This document shows, piece after piece, positions 44,328 through 52,699 of a DNA stretch of 64,000 nt. The notes beneath the pieces are model-generated. The model searched no databases. It saw nothing but the letters and a program-made list of their open reading frames with translations, and had not been told where the DNA came from. Both the position numbers and the translations under genes were made by a program. Source of the DNA: G963691885 sp963691885 (GTDB lineage: Bacteria > Pseudomonadota > Alphaproteobacteria > UBA8366 > Aestuariispiraceae); assembly GCA_963691885.1 (NCBI GenBank), contig OY829843.1:434001-498000 (forward strand), written 5' to 3'. Position 1 is the first letter of the stretch. Every line of letters begins with the position of its first letter.

Positions 44328-44981
44328 ATGCAAGGTCTTTTGCACTTTGTAGATCGGCTAGAGGCCATTCCGCGGAAATGCGGTCAATGGATCTCCTGGC
44401 TGCTTCTGCCCCTGATCGGGATCATCATGTTTGACGTGATCTCGCGAAAAATCCCGGGACTTCAGGAGAACATTAACAGTTCGTTCCTGTATGAATACAT
44501 CTCGGCCACCAAGCTTCAGGAGTGGGAGTGGCACCTGCACACAATGGTCTTCCTGGTTTCATTGGGATACGCCTATATCATGAATGCCCATGTGCGGGTT
44601 GATCTGGTGCGCGAAAAACTTGGTGATCAGGCGCAGGCCTGGATCGAGTTTCTTGGAATCACTGTATTCCTCTTCCCCTATGTCGTGGTGATGGGACAAT
44701 TCTCTTGGGAATTCGTCGTCTTTGCCTATGAGAACAACGAAATGTCGGCCTCGCTGACCGGGTTAGCACATCGCTGGGCGATTAAATCCTTCCTGCTGAT
44801 CGGTCTGTTCCTGCTGGGCATATCCGGATTGATCGTGTGGCTTCGCCATTTTGTCTATCTCTTCGGTCCGGCCTCTCTTCGTGATTCGGTCAAAATGAAC
44901 ATGCTGACCTCTGCAGATTCCGAGCACTTGCCTCAGATCACCGACGAAGAACTCGAAGAAGCCGCCAAGGCAACGAACTGA
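44328..44981 (+). CDS. TRAP transporter small permease (DctQ)
   Basis: 217 residues, four transmembrane segments (from WISWLLLPLIGIIMFDVISR to IKSFLLIGLFLLGISGLIVWL), with the family motif LQEWEWHLHTMVFLVSLGYAY and NAHVRVDL. An acidic tail (ITDEELEEAAKATN) ends the protein. Starts after GGGAGGTTTTA, 18 bp before dctM. Confidence 0.93.
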   Translation: MQGLLHFVDRLEAIPRKCGQWISWLLLPLIGIIMFDVISRKIPGLQENINSSFLYEYISATKLQEWEWHLHTMVFLVSLGYAYIMNAHVRVDLVREKLGDQAQAWIEFLGITVFLFPYVVVMGQFSWEFVVFAYENNEMSASLTGLAHRWAIKSFLLIGLFLLGISGLIVWLRHFVYLFGPASLRDSVKMNMLTSADSEHLPQITDEELEEAAKATN

Positions 44982-44999
44982 ACGGATAGGACCGGTTAA

Positions 45000-46367
45000 A
45001 TGGAATTTCTTGCTGATTATTATCTATCGATCCTGATGTTCGCCTCTCTGGCGGTCCTGTTGTTTACAGGTCTTCCGGTCGCGTTTGTTGTCGGTGGTGT
45101 CGGACTGACCTTTGGATTCATCGGGATCCTGACAGGTTGGATGAATTATATCGAGCTCTTCAACGTGATGGAGAGGATCTGGGGTGGTGCCGCAGAAAAC
45201 CTGATCCTTGTGGCGGTTCCCTGTTTTATCTTCATGGGAACGATGCTGGAAAAATCCGGCGTGGCTAAGGACCTGCTCTCTATCCTCGAAGTCCTCATGA
45301 AGCGCGTCCCTGGCGCGCTTGCCCTGTCAGTGACGGTTATGGGAACGATCATGGCGGCAACGACCGGCATCATCGGGGCCTCAGTTGTGATGATGACGCT
45401 GATGGCACTGCCTCACATGCTGAAAAGCCGGTATCACACGCCATTGGCGACAGGCACGCTGGCCGCGTCTGCTACGCTGGGCATTCTGATCCCGCCCAGC
45501 ATCATGCTGGTGATCATGGCCGACCTGCTGGCCCTGTCTGTGGGTAACCTCTTCGTGGGTGCTTTGTTCCCGGGCCTGATGCTCTCCGGCCTTTACTTCA
45601 TCTACATCCTCTTCATCGGTTCATTGAAGCCCCAATGGGCACCCAAGCTGGACGACGAACGCGATGTTGAAGGGGCTGAGTTGCGGACCATGGTCCTGAA
45701 GGGCTTCATTCCGCCGGTCTTCCTGATCGTCCTCGTGCTGGGGTCAATCTTTGCCGGTTGGGCGACACCGACCGAGGCATCCGGTGTTGGCGCTTTCGGT
45801 TCCCTGTTGCTGGCAATCTACAACAAGCGTTTGAATTTCGAGTCACTCAAAGACGTTTGTCAGCGGACCGCTCTCACCTCCGGGATGATTTTCTTCATCT
45901 TCATCGGTGCAACGGTCTTCTCCCTTGTCTTCCGTCTTCTCTACGGCGAAGACATGATCATCGAAGCGATTGAGGGCAGTGGTCTCGGCTCTTGGGGGAT
46001 CCTCATTGTTCTGATGGGCACAGTGTTCTTCCTCGGCTTCTTCTTTGACTGGATTGAGATTACGCTGATCGTTCTGCCGGTGTTCGCGCCTGTCGTCGAA
46101 CTGCTTGATTTCGGCACCCATGTCGAAGGCCGTGACGTGATTTACTGGTTCGCGCTGTTGGTCGCGATCAACCTGCAAACCTCGTTCCTGACGCCGCCCT
46201 TTGGATTTGCGCTCTTCTATATGAAGGGCGTGGCGCCCCCATCGGTGAAGATCCAGGATATCTATGTCGGGATTATCCCCTTCGTGTTGTTGCAGCTGAT
46301 CGGTCTGACCATGGTGCTGGCCTTCCCGGGCATCGCGCTCTGGCTACCAAACGCCGTGCTGGATTAG
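45000..46367 (+). CDS. TRAP transporter large permease (DctM)
   Basis: 455-residue ion-coupled permease with about twelve hydrophobic segments. Family motifs: FTGLPVAFVVGGVG, GTMLEKSGVAKDLL, ATTGIIGASVVMM, SATLGILIPPSIMLVI and WATPTEASGVGAFGSLL. Completes a DctPQM importer for a carboxylate or sugar acid. Terminator follows 24 bp after the stop. Confidence 0.95.
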   Translation: MEFLADYYLSILMFASLAVLLFTGLPVAFVVGGVGLTFGFIGILTGWMNYIELFNVMERIWGGAAENLILVAVPCFIFMGTMLEKSGVAKDLLSILEVLMKRVPGALALSVTVMGTIMAATTGIIGASVVMMTLMALPHMLKSRYHTPLATGTLAASATLGILIPPSIMLVIMADLLALSVGNLFVGALFPGLMLSGLYFIYILFIGSLKPQWAPKLDDERDVEGAELRTMVLKGFIPPVFLIVLVLGSIFAGWATPTEASGVGAFGSLLLAIYNKRLNFESLKDVCQRTALTSGMIFFIFIGATVFSLVFRLLYGEDMIIEAIEGSGLGSWGILIVLMGTVFFLGFFFDWIEITLIVLPVFAPVVELLDFGTHVEGRDVIYWFALLVAINLQTSFLTPPFGFALFYMKGVAPPSVKIQDIYVGIIPFVLLQLIGLTMVLAFPGIALWLPNAVLD

Positions 46368-46391
46368 CAATCCAGCCGACACCCAACCAAG

Positions 46392-46427
46392 AAAGGCCGC
46401 TGGTTTACCCCAGCGGCCTTTTTCTTT
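46392..46427 (+). terminator. Terminator of the TRAP operon
   Basis: Stem AAAGGCCGCTGG/CCAGCGGCCTTT (46392-46403, 46410-46421) with a 6-base loop and a T-rich tail ending TTTTTCTTT. A strong rho-independent terminator. Confidence 0.92.
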
Positions 46428-46468
46428 GCGAGCAGAACAGAGAACGTCTTCAAATTCTGTTGATTTGC

Positions 46469-46486
46469 GTTATGTTGTAACATAAT
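46469..46486 (+). promoter_or_regulatory. Probable Zur box
   Basis: GTTATGTTGTAACATAAT is an imperfect 8+2+8 palindrome that matches the proteobacterial Zur operator type (GTTATRTTATAACATAAC). It overlaps a TTGATT-17-TAATGT promoter (46460-46488), so zinc-bound Zur would block transcription of the COG0523 and DUF1826 genes. Recognition is from memory of the consensus. Confidence 0.7.
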
Positions 46487-46595
46487 GTGCAGTTGGTGTG
46501 CGGGCTGAAAAAAGTGATGTGTTGTGCGACGGAATTAGGGTCCGAGCAACAGGCCGCCCGCTGACCGGCTCTCTTACAAATTTTGGATGGAAATT

Positions 46596-47822
46596 ATGCC
46601 CATACAGCCAAATCGTATCGATCGTCTTCCCGTTACAGTTTTGTCAGGATTTCTGGGGGCCGGAAAAACCACCCTGTTGAACCGCGTTCTGAACAACCGC
46701 GACGGCCGTCGCGTTGCGGTCATCGTCAATGACATGTCAGAGGTCAATATCGATGCGGACCTGGTCCGGGCCGATACCGAGTTGAGCCGGACCGACGAAA
46801 CCCTGGTTGAAATGTCCAACGGCTGCATCTGCTGCACCTTGCGCGATGATCTATTGGCGGAAGTGCGACGCCTGGCTGAGGAAGGCCGATTTGATTACCT
46901 GCTGATCGAATCAACCGGCATTTCAGAACCCCTCCCCGTGGCGGCCACCTTTGATTTTCGCGATGAAGAAGGTGTCAGCCTGTCCGATGTCTCACGCCTT
47001 GATACGATGGTGACGGTGGTCGACGCGGTGAACCTGCTTAACGATTATTCCTCGCACGATTTCCTGCGCGACCGCGGGGAAACGCTGGGCGAAGAAGACG
47101 ATCGGACCCTCGTTCATCTGCTGACGGACCAGATTGAGTTTGCTGATATCGTTATTCTGAACAAAGTGAACGATGCCGGACCTGAAAAGGTCGACGCGGC
47201 GCGCAAAATTATCCGCAGTCTGAACGCGGATGCCAAAATTGTTGAAACAAACCATTCTGATGTGGATGCGGACCAGATTCTCGACACGGGCATGTTCGAC
47301 TATGAAAAGGCCCATGGTCACCCGATGTGGGCAAAGGAACTCTATGGCTTTGCGGACCATGTCCCCGAAACAGAGGAATACGGCATTTCCTCCTTTGTCT
47401 ATCGGGCACGGCTTCCGTTCATTCCCGAGAAGATCCACAGTCTTTTGAATGGCGAACTACCGGGCGTGATCCGCGCCAAGGGTCATTTCTGGATCTCTAC
47501 CAGACCCGATTGGGTCATGGAATTTTCGCTGGCCGGCGCCCTTTCTTCAACCAATCCACTGGGGAACTGGTGGGCCACTGTGCCGGAGGAACGCCGTCCA
47601 GACAGCGAAACTGCCCAGGCCTATATTCAGGAGCATTGGCAGGAGCCCTGGGGGGATCGTCGACAGGAGATTGTTTTCATCGGCGCCGGTATTGACTGGC
47701 CAGAACTTGAAGCGCGGCTGAACCAGTGTCTGGTTCCCGCCGTTGAAACAACCGGCCCGCACGACCTGCCGGACTATCATGATCCTTTCCCGGTATGGCG
47801 TCGCGCAGAAGAGGCAGCCTGA
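46596..47822 (+). CDS. COG0523 zinc-homeostasis GTPase (ZigA/YciC type)
   Basis: G3E-family metallochaperone of the CobW/COG0523 group. From ATG 46596 (GGATGGAAATT upstream) it has 408 residues: P-loop GFLGAGKTTLL, metal-binding GCICC in EMSNGCICCTL, ESTGISEP, and LNKVN in the guanine-specificity position where NKxD is usual. The C-terminal CobW_C domain contains AKGHFWISTRPDWVMEFS. Under Zur control such proteins allocate scarce zinc to client enzymes. The DUF1826 gene follows 5 bp after it. Confidence 0.9.
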   Translation: MPIQPNRIDRLPVTVLSGFLGAGKTTLLNRVLNNRDGRRVAVIVNDMSEVNIDADLVRADTELSRTDETLVEMSNGCICCTLRDDLLAEVRRLAEEGRFDYLLIESTGISEPLPVAATFDFRDEEGVSLSDVSRLDTMVTVVDAVNLLNDYSSHDFLRDRGETLGEEDDRTLVHLLTDQIEFADIVILNKVNDAGPEKVDAARKIIRSLNADAKIVETNHSDVDADQILDTGMFDYEKAHGHPMWAKELYGFADHVPETEEYGISSFVYRARLPFIPEKIHSLLNGELPGVIRAKGHFWISTRPDWVMEFSLAGALSSTNPLGNWWATVPEERRPDSETAQAYIQEHWQEPWGDRRQEIVFIGAGIDWPELEARLNQCLVPAVETTGPHDLPDYHDPFPVWRRAEEAA

Positions 47823-47827
47823 CCGTT

Positions 47828-48454
47828 ATGCTCGACCTCGATCCGAATGCAATCAGCAGCATCAAGACCGTCACCGACCCCTCTGCTCTTGGTGTCTTCA
47901 AAGAGGATACCAGTGCCGCCGCAATCCTGAAGCGGGCGACGCCCCGCGCCGTTCAAGAATGGATCGACGAGCTTCCGGTAGACCACCTGCCCTTCGGCCG
48001 CATCATCATGCGTCCTGGCATGGTCGCAGATGCCGTTACCCATCTGTGCGACATGGTCGAATTGCCAGAGGGTCCCAACCGTGAGTGGCTGCAAGATGAT
48101 ATAGCCGAACTGGCAGATGTCTTTGCCACATTGATGGAGGCCCCGTTTCTGAGGCTGCGGTTGAACGCGGTCAGCACAAACGCATGCCGCAAGTTCCATA
48201 TGGATTACATCTATGCGCGGCTGATCTGCACCTATCGCGGAACCGGCACCCAATACGGCATTTCACCAAATGGATCGGAGCCGCCACAGATTTTCACGGT
48301 CGATACCGGGTCACCGATTCTGCTGCGCGGCAAACTATGGCCAGAAGAGCCGGAGGTCGGTCTTCTGCACCGCTCACCGCCAATCGAAGGCACCGGGGAA
48401 ACCCGACTTGTCCTGGTTCTGGACCCGATCTTTGATCCTGAGGAAGAAGCTTAA
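47828..48454 (+). CDS. DUF1826 protein with HxD...H...R motif
   Basis: 208 residues from ATG 47828. DUF1826 proteins accompany Zur-regulated COG0523 GTPases in several proteobacteria. Visible in the C-terminal half are CRKFHMDYIYARLICTYRG (His124, Asp126) and LLHRSPPIEGTGETRLVLVL (His181 and Arg193, 12 apart). That spacing is the facial triad plus co-substrate Arg of Fe(II)/2-oxoglutarate oxygenases. Function is unknown; an iron or zinc enzyme made under zinc limitation is my inference. No signal peptide. Alternative start 33 bp upstream overlaps the GTPase gene. Confidence 0.8.
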   Translation: MLDLDPNAISSIKTVTDPSALGVFKEDTSAAAILKRATPRAVQEWIDELPVDHLPFGRIIMRPGMVADAVTHLCDMVELPEGPNREWLQDDIAELADVFATLMEAPFLRLRLNAVSTNACRKFHMDYIYARLICTYRGTGTQYGISPNGSEPPQIFTVDTGSPILLRGKLWPEEPEVGLLHRSPPIEGTGETRLVLVLDPIFDPEEEA

Positions 48455-48482
48455 GGCCTGATCAACCTTAGGTCAGGGCCTT
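48453..48482 (+). terminator. Hairpin at the convergent end of DUF1826 and gntR
   Basis: Stem AAGGCC-TGA / TCAGGGCCTT with one bulge, reaching into the last codons of gntR. The T run is short (TTT), so termination is probably partial. Confidence 0.45.
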
Positions 48483-49142
48483 TAGATCATTCCAGTAAGA
48501 GCCCTGTTTTCGGGCAATATGATCTTCAAGCAATGCACGGGGTGTCGGATTGGGCGTGCGCCCCTCTGCCACCTCAGCCACGGATTTTGCAATTGCTTTA
48601 TGCTCGGCAAGTGACTTGGCCATCTGCTCCGGTTCGCCGCCGAATTTCATACGAAGGGCCCCTAGCTGCCCTGCCATTCGGGCATGAGCATTTTGCAAGT
48701 AATCGTTTCCGCAATGATCGAAGATCGCTTCGTGAAAGGCGCCATCTCTTTCAAGATACTGCACCCTCTCATCTGCTGCCGCATGATGATCCATTTCTCG
48801 GGCTATTGCCATTAGAGACGCCGCCAGAGGCCCGGGCGCAACTGAAAGTGCCAGGTCGAGTGCGCCCAGCTCTATCACCGTGCGATAGTCGATGAGACTG
48901 CGCAGCGCGTCTTCATCCGGAGTGAAGACAAAAGATCCGCGCTGCGGCTGAACATCAATCATGCCCTCCTGCCGCAGATTGGCCAGCGCCTCTCGCACCG
49001 GTGTTTTGCTGACCCCCAGCAGTTGGGCCAGACGCCCCTCCGACAGGGCCTCCCCAAATGCAAACTCGCCGTTCACGATGGCCAGTCTCAGCCGATCTGT
49101 GGTCATTTCGGTCAGGGACACAGGGCGCGCAATCGGGTCCAT
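48468..49142 (-). CDS. GntR family regulator (FadR/FCD subfamily)
   Basis: 224 residues from ATG 49142, which has GTGGAGAG 4 bp before it; a longer reading from 49202 lacks a ribosome site and would cover the operator. N-terminal winged helix (FGEALSEGRLAQLLGVSKTP VREAL) and C-terminal FCD ligand domain with metal His/Asp residues (YRTVIELGALDLALS, ERDGAFHEAIFDHCGN). Divergent from the SDR-cupin genes it probably regulates. Confidence 0.92.
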   Translation of the reverse strand: MDPIARPVSLTEMTTDRLRLAIVNGEFAFGEALSEGRLAQLLGVSKTPVREALANLRQEGMIDVQPQRGSFVFTPDEDALRSLIDYRTVIELGALDLALSVAPGPLAASLMAIAREMDHHAAADERVQYLERDGAFHEAIFDHCGNDYLQNAHARMAGQLGALRMKFGGEPEQMAKSLAEHKAIAKSVAEVAEGRTPNPTPRALLEDHIARKQGSYWNDLKALT

Positions 49143-49185
49143 AAAGCTCTCCACATCTGGAATCTGTCGAAGTGACTCTTTGTTA

Positions 49186-49216
49186 TTGACACAATCTAAC
49201 ATCTGACATATCAGAT
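49186..49216 (+). promoter_or_regulatory. Promoter with palindromic operator of the SDR-cupin operon
   Basis: TTGACA (49186-49191) as -35 and, 17 bp on, TATCAG as a poor -10, with the palindrome ATCTGACATATCAGAT (49201-49216; arms ATCTGA/TCAGAT) covering the -10. A GntR repressor bound there would block RNA polymerase. Confidence 0.6.
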
Positions 49217-49243
49217 ATCAATATTGAATTTGGGAGGAATAAC

Positions 49244-49984
49244 ATGCCGAATGGTGCAGTTAACAATAGTAATGATGGGAAACATGCCATCGTCACCGGT
49301 GGAACCCGGGGGATTGGCCACGGTATCGTCCAGGCCATGCTGGAGGCAGGCTATAGCGTGACCGCAACCGGCGTGACTGAGGCAGAGGTGGACGCCTGTG
49401 CAGACCATGCCGGCCTTACAAAAGCTGTTCTGGATGTGACGGATAGTGATGCGATCACCACGCTGATTAACGCCCAGCCCCGCATAGATGCTGTCGTGAA
49501 TTGTGCCGGCATTATCGTGCGCGAAGGGCGGGAATTTGAACCGGATATCTTTGCCAAGGTGATTGACGTTAACCTGAACGGCTCTATGCGGATGTGTGCC
49601 GCCGCTTACCCGAAACTCAAACAATCCGGGGCAGGCACCATCATCAATCTGGCGTCAATGCTGTCCTTTTTTGGCTCCCCCTTTGTGCCGGCCTATTCTG
49701 CAAGTAAAGGCGGGGTCGCCCAGATGACCAAGTCACTTGCCGCAGCATGGGCACCGGACAATATCCGCGTCAACGCGCTCGCGCCTGGCTGGATTGAAAC
49801 CGAACTGACCCGCAACCTCGTCGACGACGAAGGCCGCAGCGCCGGTTTAATGGCCAGAACACCGATGAATCGCTGGGGGCAGCCAGATGATCTTGGTGGT
49901 GCCGCCGTTTTCCTGTGTTCAGATGCGGCAAAATACATCACCGGCGCGATCTTGCCCGTCGATGGTGGTTACCTGACGGTGTGA
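49244..49984 (+). CDS. SDR oxidoreductase (gluconate/2-deoxygluconate-dehydrogenase-like)
   Basis: 246-residue classical SDR: TGGTRGIGHG loop, NCAGII, catalytic Ser in LASMLSFFGSP, Tyr and Lys in PAYSASKGG. Pattern and C-terminus (ITGAILPVDGGYLTV) fit sugar-acid or alcohol dehydrogenases. Follows the GntR operator and precedes the cupin dioxygenase by 53 bp; shared catabolic operon. Substrate unknown. Confidence 0.88.
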   Translation: MPNGAVNNSNDGKHAIVTGGTRGIGHGIVQAMLEAGYSVTATGVTEAEVDACADHAGLTKAVLDVTDSDAITTLINAQPRIDAVVNCAGIIVREGREFEPDIFAKVIDVNLNGSMRMCAAAYPKLKQSGAGTIINLASMLSFFGSPFVPAYSASKGGVAQMTKSLAAAWAPDNIRVNALAPGWIETELTRNLVDDEGRSAGLMARTPMNRWGQPDDLGGAAVFLCSDAAKYITGAILPVDGGYLTV

Positions 49985-50037
49985 TAGACTGAGTTTAAAA
50001 TCGAACAATTCATAGCGACCTGCTAGGGAGACGAAAA

Positions 50038-50550
50038 ATGCCACTTGATTATACAAATGTGAAAGAGGGAACGACCACACATCAACTGTCCCCTCATGAA
50101 ATCGTGGAAGTTGCCATTCCGGAAGATGACCGTGTCTGGGTTCCCCAGGCCCCGAATATCTGGTTTCGCCCCCTGTTTCTGAACACATTGCAGGGCCAGT
50201 GGTGCAACCTTTTGAAAGTCCGCAAATCAGGCGTTCTTTCCCGCCATGTCCACCCCGCCCCGGTTCACGGCTATGTCGTGAAGGGACATTGGTACTACAA
50301 GGAACATGACTGGGTTGCGACGGAGGGCGCCTATGTTTTTGAACCACCGGGTGAGACCCATACGCTGGTCGTTCCGGAGGATTGCGAAGAAATGATCACC
50401 TTCTTCAACATTTCCGGCTGCATGTATTACCTGGATGAAGAAGGGAACCATACAGGTTTCGAAGATGTCTTCACCAAAATCGACATGTGCCGGTCACATT
50501 ACGAAGAAGTTGGCCTTGGCGGCGATTATGTGGACCGCTTCATTCGCTAA
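50038..50550 (+). CDS. Cupin dioxygenase (2,4'-dihydroxyacetophenone dioxygenase family)
   Basis: 170-residue cupin. Metal histidines are in SRHVHPAPVHGY (His70, His72, His77) and GETHTL (His108). Lengthwise and in the FLNTLQGQWCNLLKVRKSG segment it matches the 2,4'-dihydroxyacetophenone dioxygenase family, Fe enzymes that cleave C-C bonds beside a ketone. Members of the family act on other substrates too. Good ribosome site AGGGAGACGAAAA. Confidence 0.82.
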   Translation: MPLDYTNVKEGTTTHQLSPHEIVEVAIPEDDRVWVPQAPNIWFRPLFLNTLQGQWCNLLKVRKSGVLSRHVHPAPVHGYVVKGHWYYKEHDWVATEGAYVFEPPGETHTLVVPEDCEEMITFFNISGCMYYLDEEGNHTGFEDVFTKIDMCRSHYEEVGLGGDYVDRFIR

Positions 50551-50559
50551 ATCGGAAAA

Positions 50560-50665
50560 CTAGAGCAACCTTCACTTAGTCGGAATCGCCTAATGAAGAT
50601 AAGTTGCTCTAATCATTCAATTTAGATCATCTCGTTTGCGTATGACTATTCGCAAGATGATCTAG
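50560..50665. repeat. Palindromic intergenic element, copy 2 (long form)
   Basis: A 106-bp CTAG-bounded element. Its left half (50562-50610) is a palindrome with AGAGCAAC/GTTGCTCT ends; a short linker leads to the 40-bp core (50624-50663) shared with copy 1. The left half has the same AGAGCAAC beginning as copy 1, which therefore looks like an internal deletion of the long form. The terminal CTAG gives the stop of the adjacent minus-strand gene. Confidence 0.85.
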
Positions 50666-51219
50666 ATAGACTGCTGGAAATCGTCCTGGAACAAATCAGA
50701 AGACAAGATACGTTCCAGGGCGCGCTCCTTGAACTTTTCAATATTTGGTTTTAGAGCCCGCAGAATACGGGGTTCAGCAGCTTTCAGCTTGCGTCGCGCA
50801 TTGCGTAGATTGGAACTGCCCCGCCCTGTCGTCAGCGCCTGCAGTTCCGCGTCAGTCAAAACCGCTACATAATTCTCTGACAGGGTTTCCCGCATCTCCA
50901 GCCAAAAATAGGCAAACTCCTGCTTCATGATCCGCAGGATTTCCTCTTCCTGGGCTTGGGTCAATTGGCGACCGTCCTTCTTTAAGGAACCATTGATATC
51001 AGGGATCAGTTCAGAGAATTTTTCGTCGATGATTTTGGTCAGTTCCGGCGCACTGAGGCGCTGGTCCAGGAACTGTTCAGCCTTTTCAATGCGCTCTTTG
51101 GCTGACAGCGGTTTTGCAGGTTCGGTTGTCGTGCAACCGGCCAACGGCAAAACAATCAACAATATATACCAAATCTGTCGGATAGGGACCACTCCAAGCA
51201 GTTTTCCGGGTGTAGACAC
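50662..51219 (-). CDS. DUF2059-like lipoprotein
   Basis: 185 residues from a GTG at 51219 (GAGAG upstream); a longer reading to 51270 adds a basic extension. A hydrophobic signal ends in lipobox LPLAGC (acylated Cys29), followed by a helical, charged protein with LTDAELQALTTGRGSS, a DUF2059-type motif. Function unknown. The TAG stop is formed by the repeat element. Confidence 0.7.
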   Translation of the reverse strand: MSTPGKLLGVVPIRQIWYILLIVLPLAGCTTTEPAKPLSAKERIEKAEQFLDQRLSAPELTKIIDEKFSELIPDINGSLKKDGRQLTQAQEEEILRIMKQEFAYFWLEMRETLSENYVAVLTDAELQALTTGRGSSNLRNARRKLKAAEPRILRALKPNIEKFKERALERILSSDLFQDDFQQSI

Positions 51220-51300
51220 CGCTACTCTCACTACCGAAGTGTAACGCGAAATTCTCTGTCTGGAAGGCAAAAACTTGTGATGAGGTCCAATGCCGCAGGC

Positions 51301-51513
51301 TCAGGACCCGTTGCGGCGCTTCCATTCATCAGCAACATCACCCATTGTCTTTGGGTTTCCATCCTTGATCCAGGCCATAAAGGACCGGTCAAACCGGAAT
51401 GCTGACCCGCATTCAGCAATCAGGAACCGGCGGACATTCTGGGTATTGCGATACGTGCCATCCACCAACGTGTGCCGCCCGATTGGATCTTTATGCCAGT
51501 CAAATTTACTCAT
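51301..51513 (-). CDS. Small DUF6434-type protein
   Basis: 70 residues, SKFDWHKDPIGRHTLVDGTY through NTQNVRRFL and FDRSFMAWIKDG to NPKTMGDVADEWKRR. This block is a small conserved family (DUF6434) of unknown function, cytoplasmic. Single gene; 28 bp before a saccharopine-dehydrogenase-like gene's end on the same strand. Confidence 0.8.
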   Translation of the reverse strand: MSKFDWHKDPIGRHTLVDGTYRNTQNVRRFLIAECGSAFRFDRSFMAWIKDGNPKTMGDVADEWKRRNGS

Positions 51514-51541
51514 TGTATCAATTCACTTTTCAAAAAAAACA

Positions 51542-52684
51542 TCAGATAGCGTCCAAAAGCTTGGTCGATATTTCAAATGGCTCGCCTTCTTTCATTATAG
51601 CATCAAGTGGTATGTCACCACAGGCGACACGAGCCCCCGGATCGAGTTTCCCTTCCAAGAGCAAGCGTGTGGCCGCAGCAGCGGCAAGCACAGGAACGTT
51701 CGGCCCATGATCATTCTGGGCCAATAGCGACCACTCTGCTTTCGCAGGTTTACCGTCGCCCGCAATGCCGATCATTCGCACGACCATGCCACCTGTTTTT
51801 CCATAGGCAAATCGTGTGATGGCGCGTATGCGTGTCAGAATGCCGGGTAAACTTGTTGGATTTTGGACAAGTCCAGCTTTTCTAGCATGGGCCAATAGCG
51901 ACATACCAAATCGCTCGAATGAAGAGTCCAGCCCCGCAAAAAAACCTATATCACCCTGTACCTGGAACCGGGGGCCAAACAGGACCGGATCCACCGTATC
52001 AACCGGGCACGATGGACGGGAACCGAGCCCGGGTATCGTGAAATCGCGCGACCCGATCCAGGCGTGCCTCTCTACAATTCGGCCCCCAGACCAAACCGGT
52101 CCGAGCTGTCCTGCCTGACCTAACATGGATGCAACCACCGCCTCTCCAACCGCGCTGTATCCGGCTGGGGCGATGCAGATTTCAATGTCGTCAATCCGCC
52201 GCCAGCCAACCGTGCAGGCCGAAACAACGGCTGAAGAGAGGGCCGGGGTTGAACTGACGCCCCCCAATGCAACCCGCCCGACCTGTTCCGCCCTGTCATT
52301 AAGAGCATCCTGATACCCGAGCAGATATTCACGCGCATCCGCCAGGTCGATAATATGGGCACCTTGGTGAAGGGCCGCGAGTCCCAAATCATAGGTCGCT
52401 GTCTGAAACGGCCCGGTCGCATCAATCACGAGGAACGGCGACAAGTCGCGCAAACGGTCTTCAACAGGCCCCGAACGGTCAAAAGCGATTGCACGCACAG
52501 AGTCCGGGGGCAGCAACGCCCGCCTTGTTCTGTCTGCCAGCGCCTTGGCAAGAGATTGCGCCCGATCCAGGTTTCGCGACGTCAACGTAATCTGAATATC
52601 GGGAAAAGTTGCGAGTATGGCAGCGAGGCGCTGCCCAAATATACCGGTGGCACCTACCAAAAGAACATGCTTGCTCTGCGCCAT
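51542..52684 (-). CDS. Saccharopine-dehydrogenase-like NAD(P)-binding protein
   Basis: 380 residues with N-terminal Rossmann loop GATGIFGQRLA (11-21) and the saccharopine-dehydrogenase NADP-binding domain (DATGPFQTATYDLGLAALHQGAHIIDLAD). Not a lysine-pathway enzyme by context; substrate unknown. In other bacteria a DUF4166 domain is fused to or encoded beside this family, as here in the next upstream gene. Confidence 0.88.
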   Translation of the reverse strand: MAQSKHVLLVGATGIFGQRLAAILATFPDIQITLTSRNLDRAQSLAKALADRTRRALLPPDSVRAIAFDRSGPVEDRLRDLSPFLVIDATGPFQTATYDLGLAALHQGAHIIDLADAREYLLGYQDALNDRAEQVGRVALGGVSSTPALSSAVVSACTVGWRRIDDIEICIAPAGYSAVGEAVVASMLGQAGQLGPVWSGGRIVERHAWIGSRDFTIPGLGSRPSCPVDTVDPVLFGPRFQVQGDIGFFAGLDSSFERFGMSLLAHARKAGLVQNPTSLPGILTRIRAITRFAYGKTGGMVVRMIGIAGDGKPAKAEWSLLAQNDHGPNVPVLAAAAATRLLLEGKLDPGARVACGDIPLDAIMKEGEPFEISTKLLDAI

Positions 52685-52699
52685 CGCCCCCTACATCCG

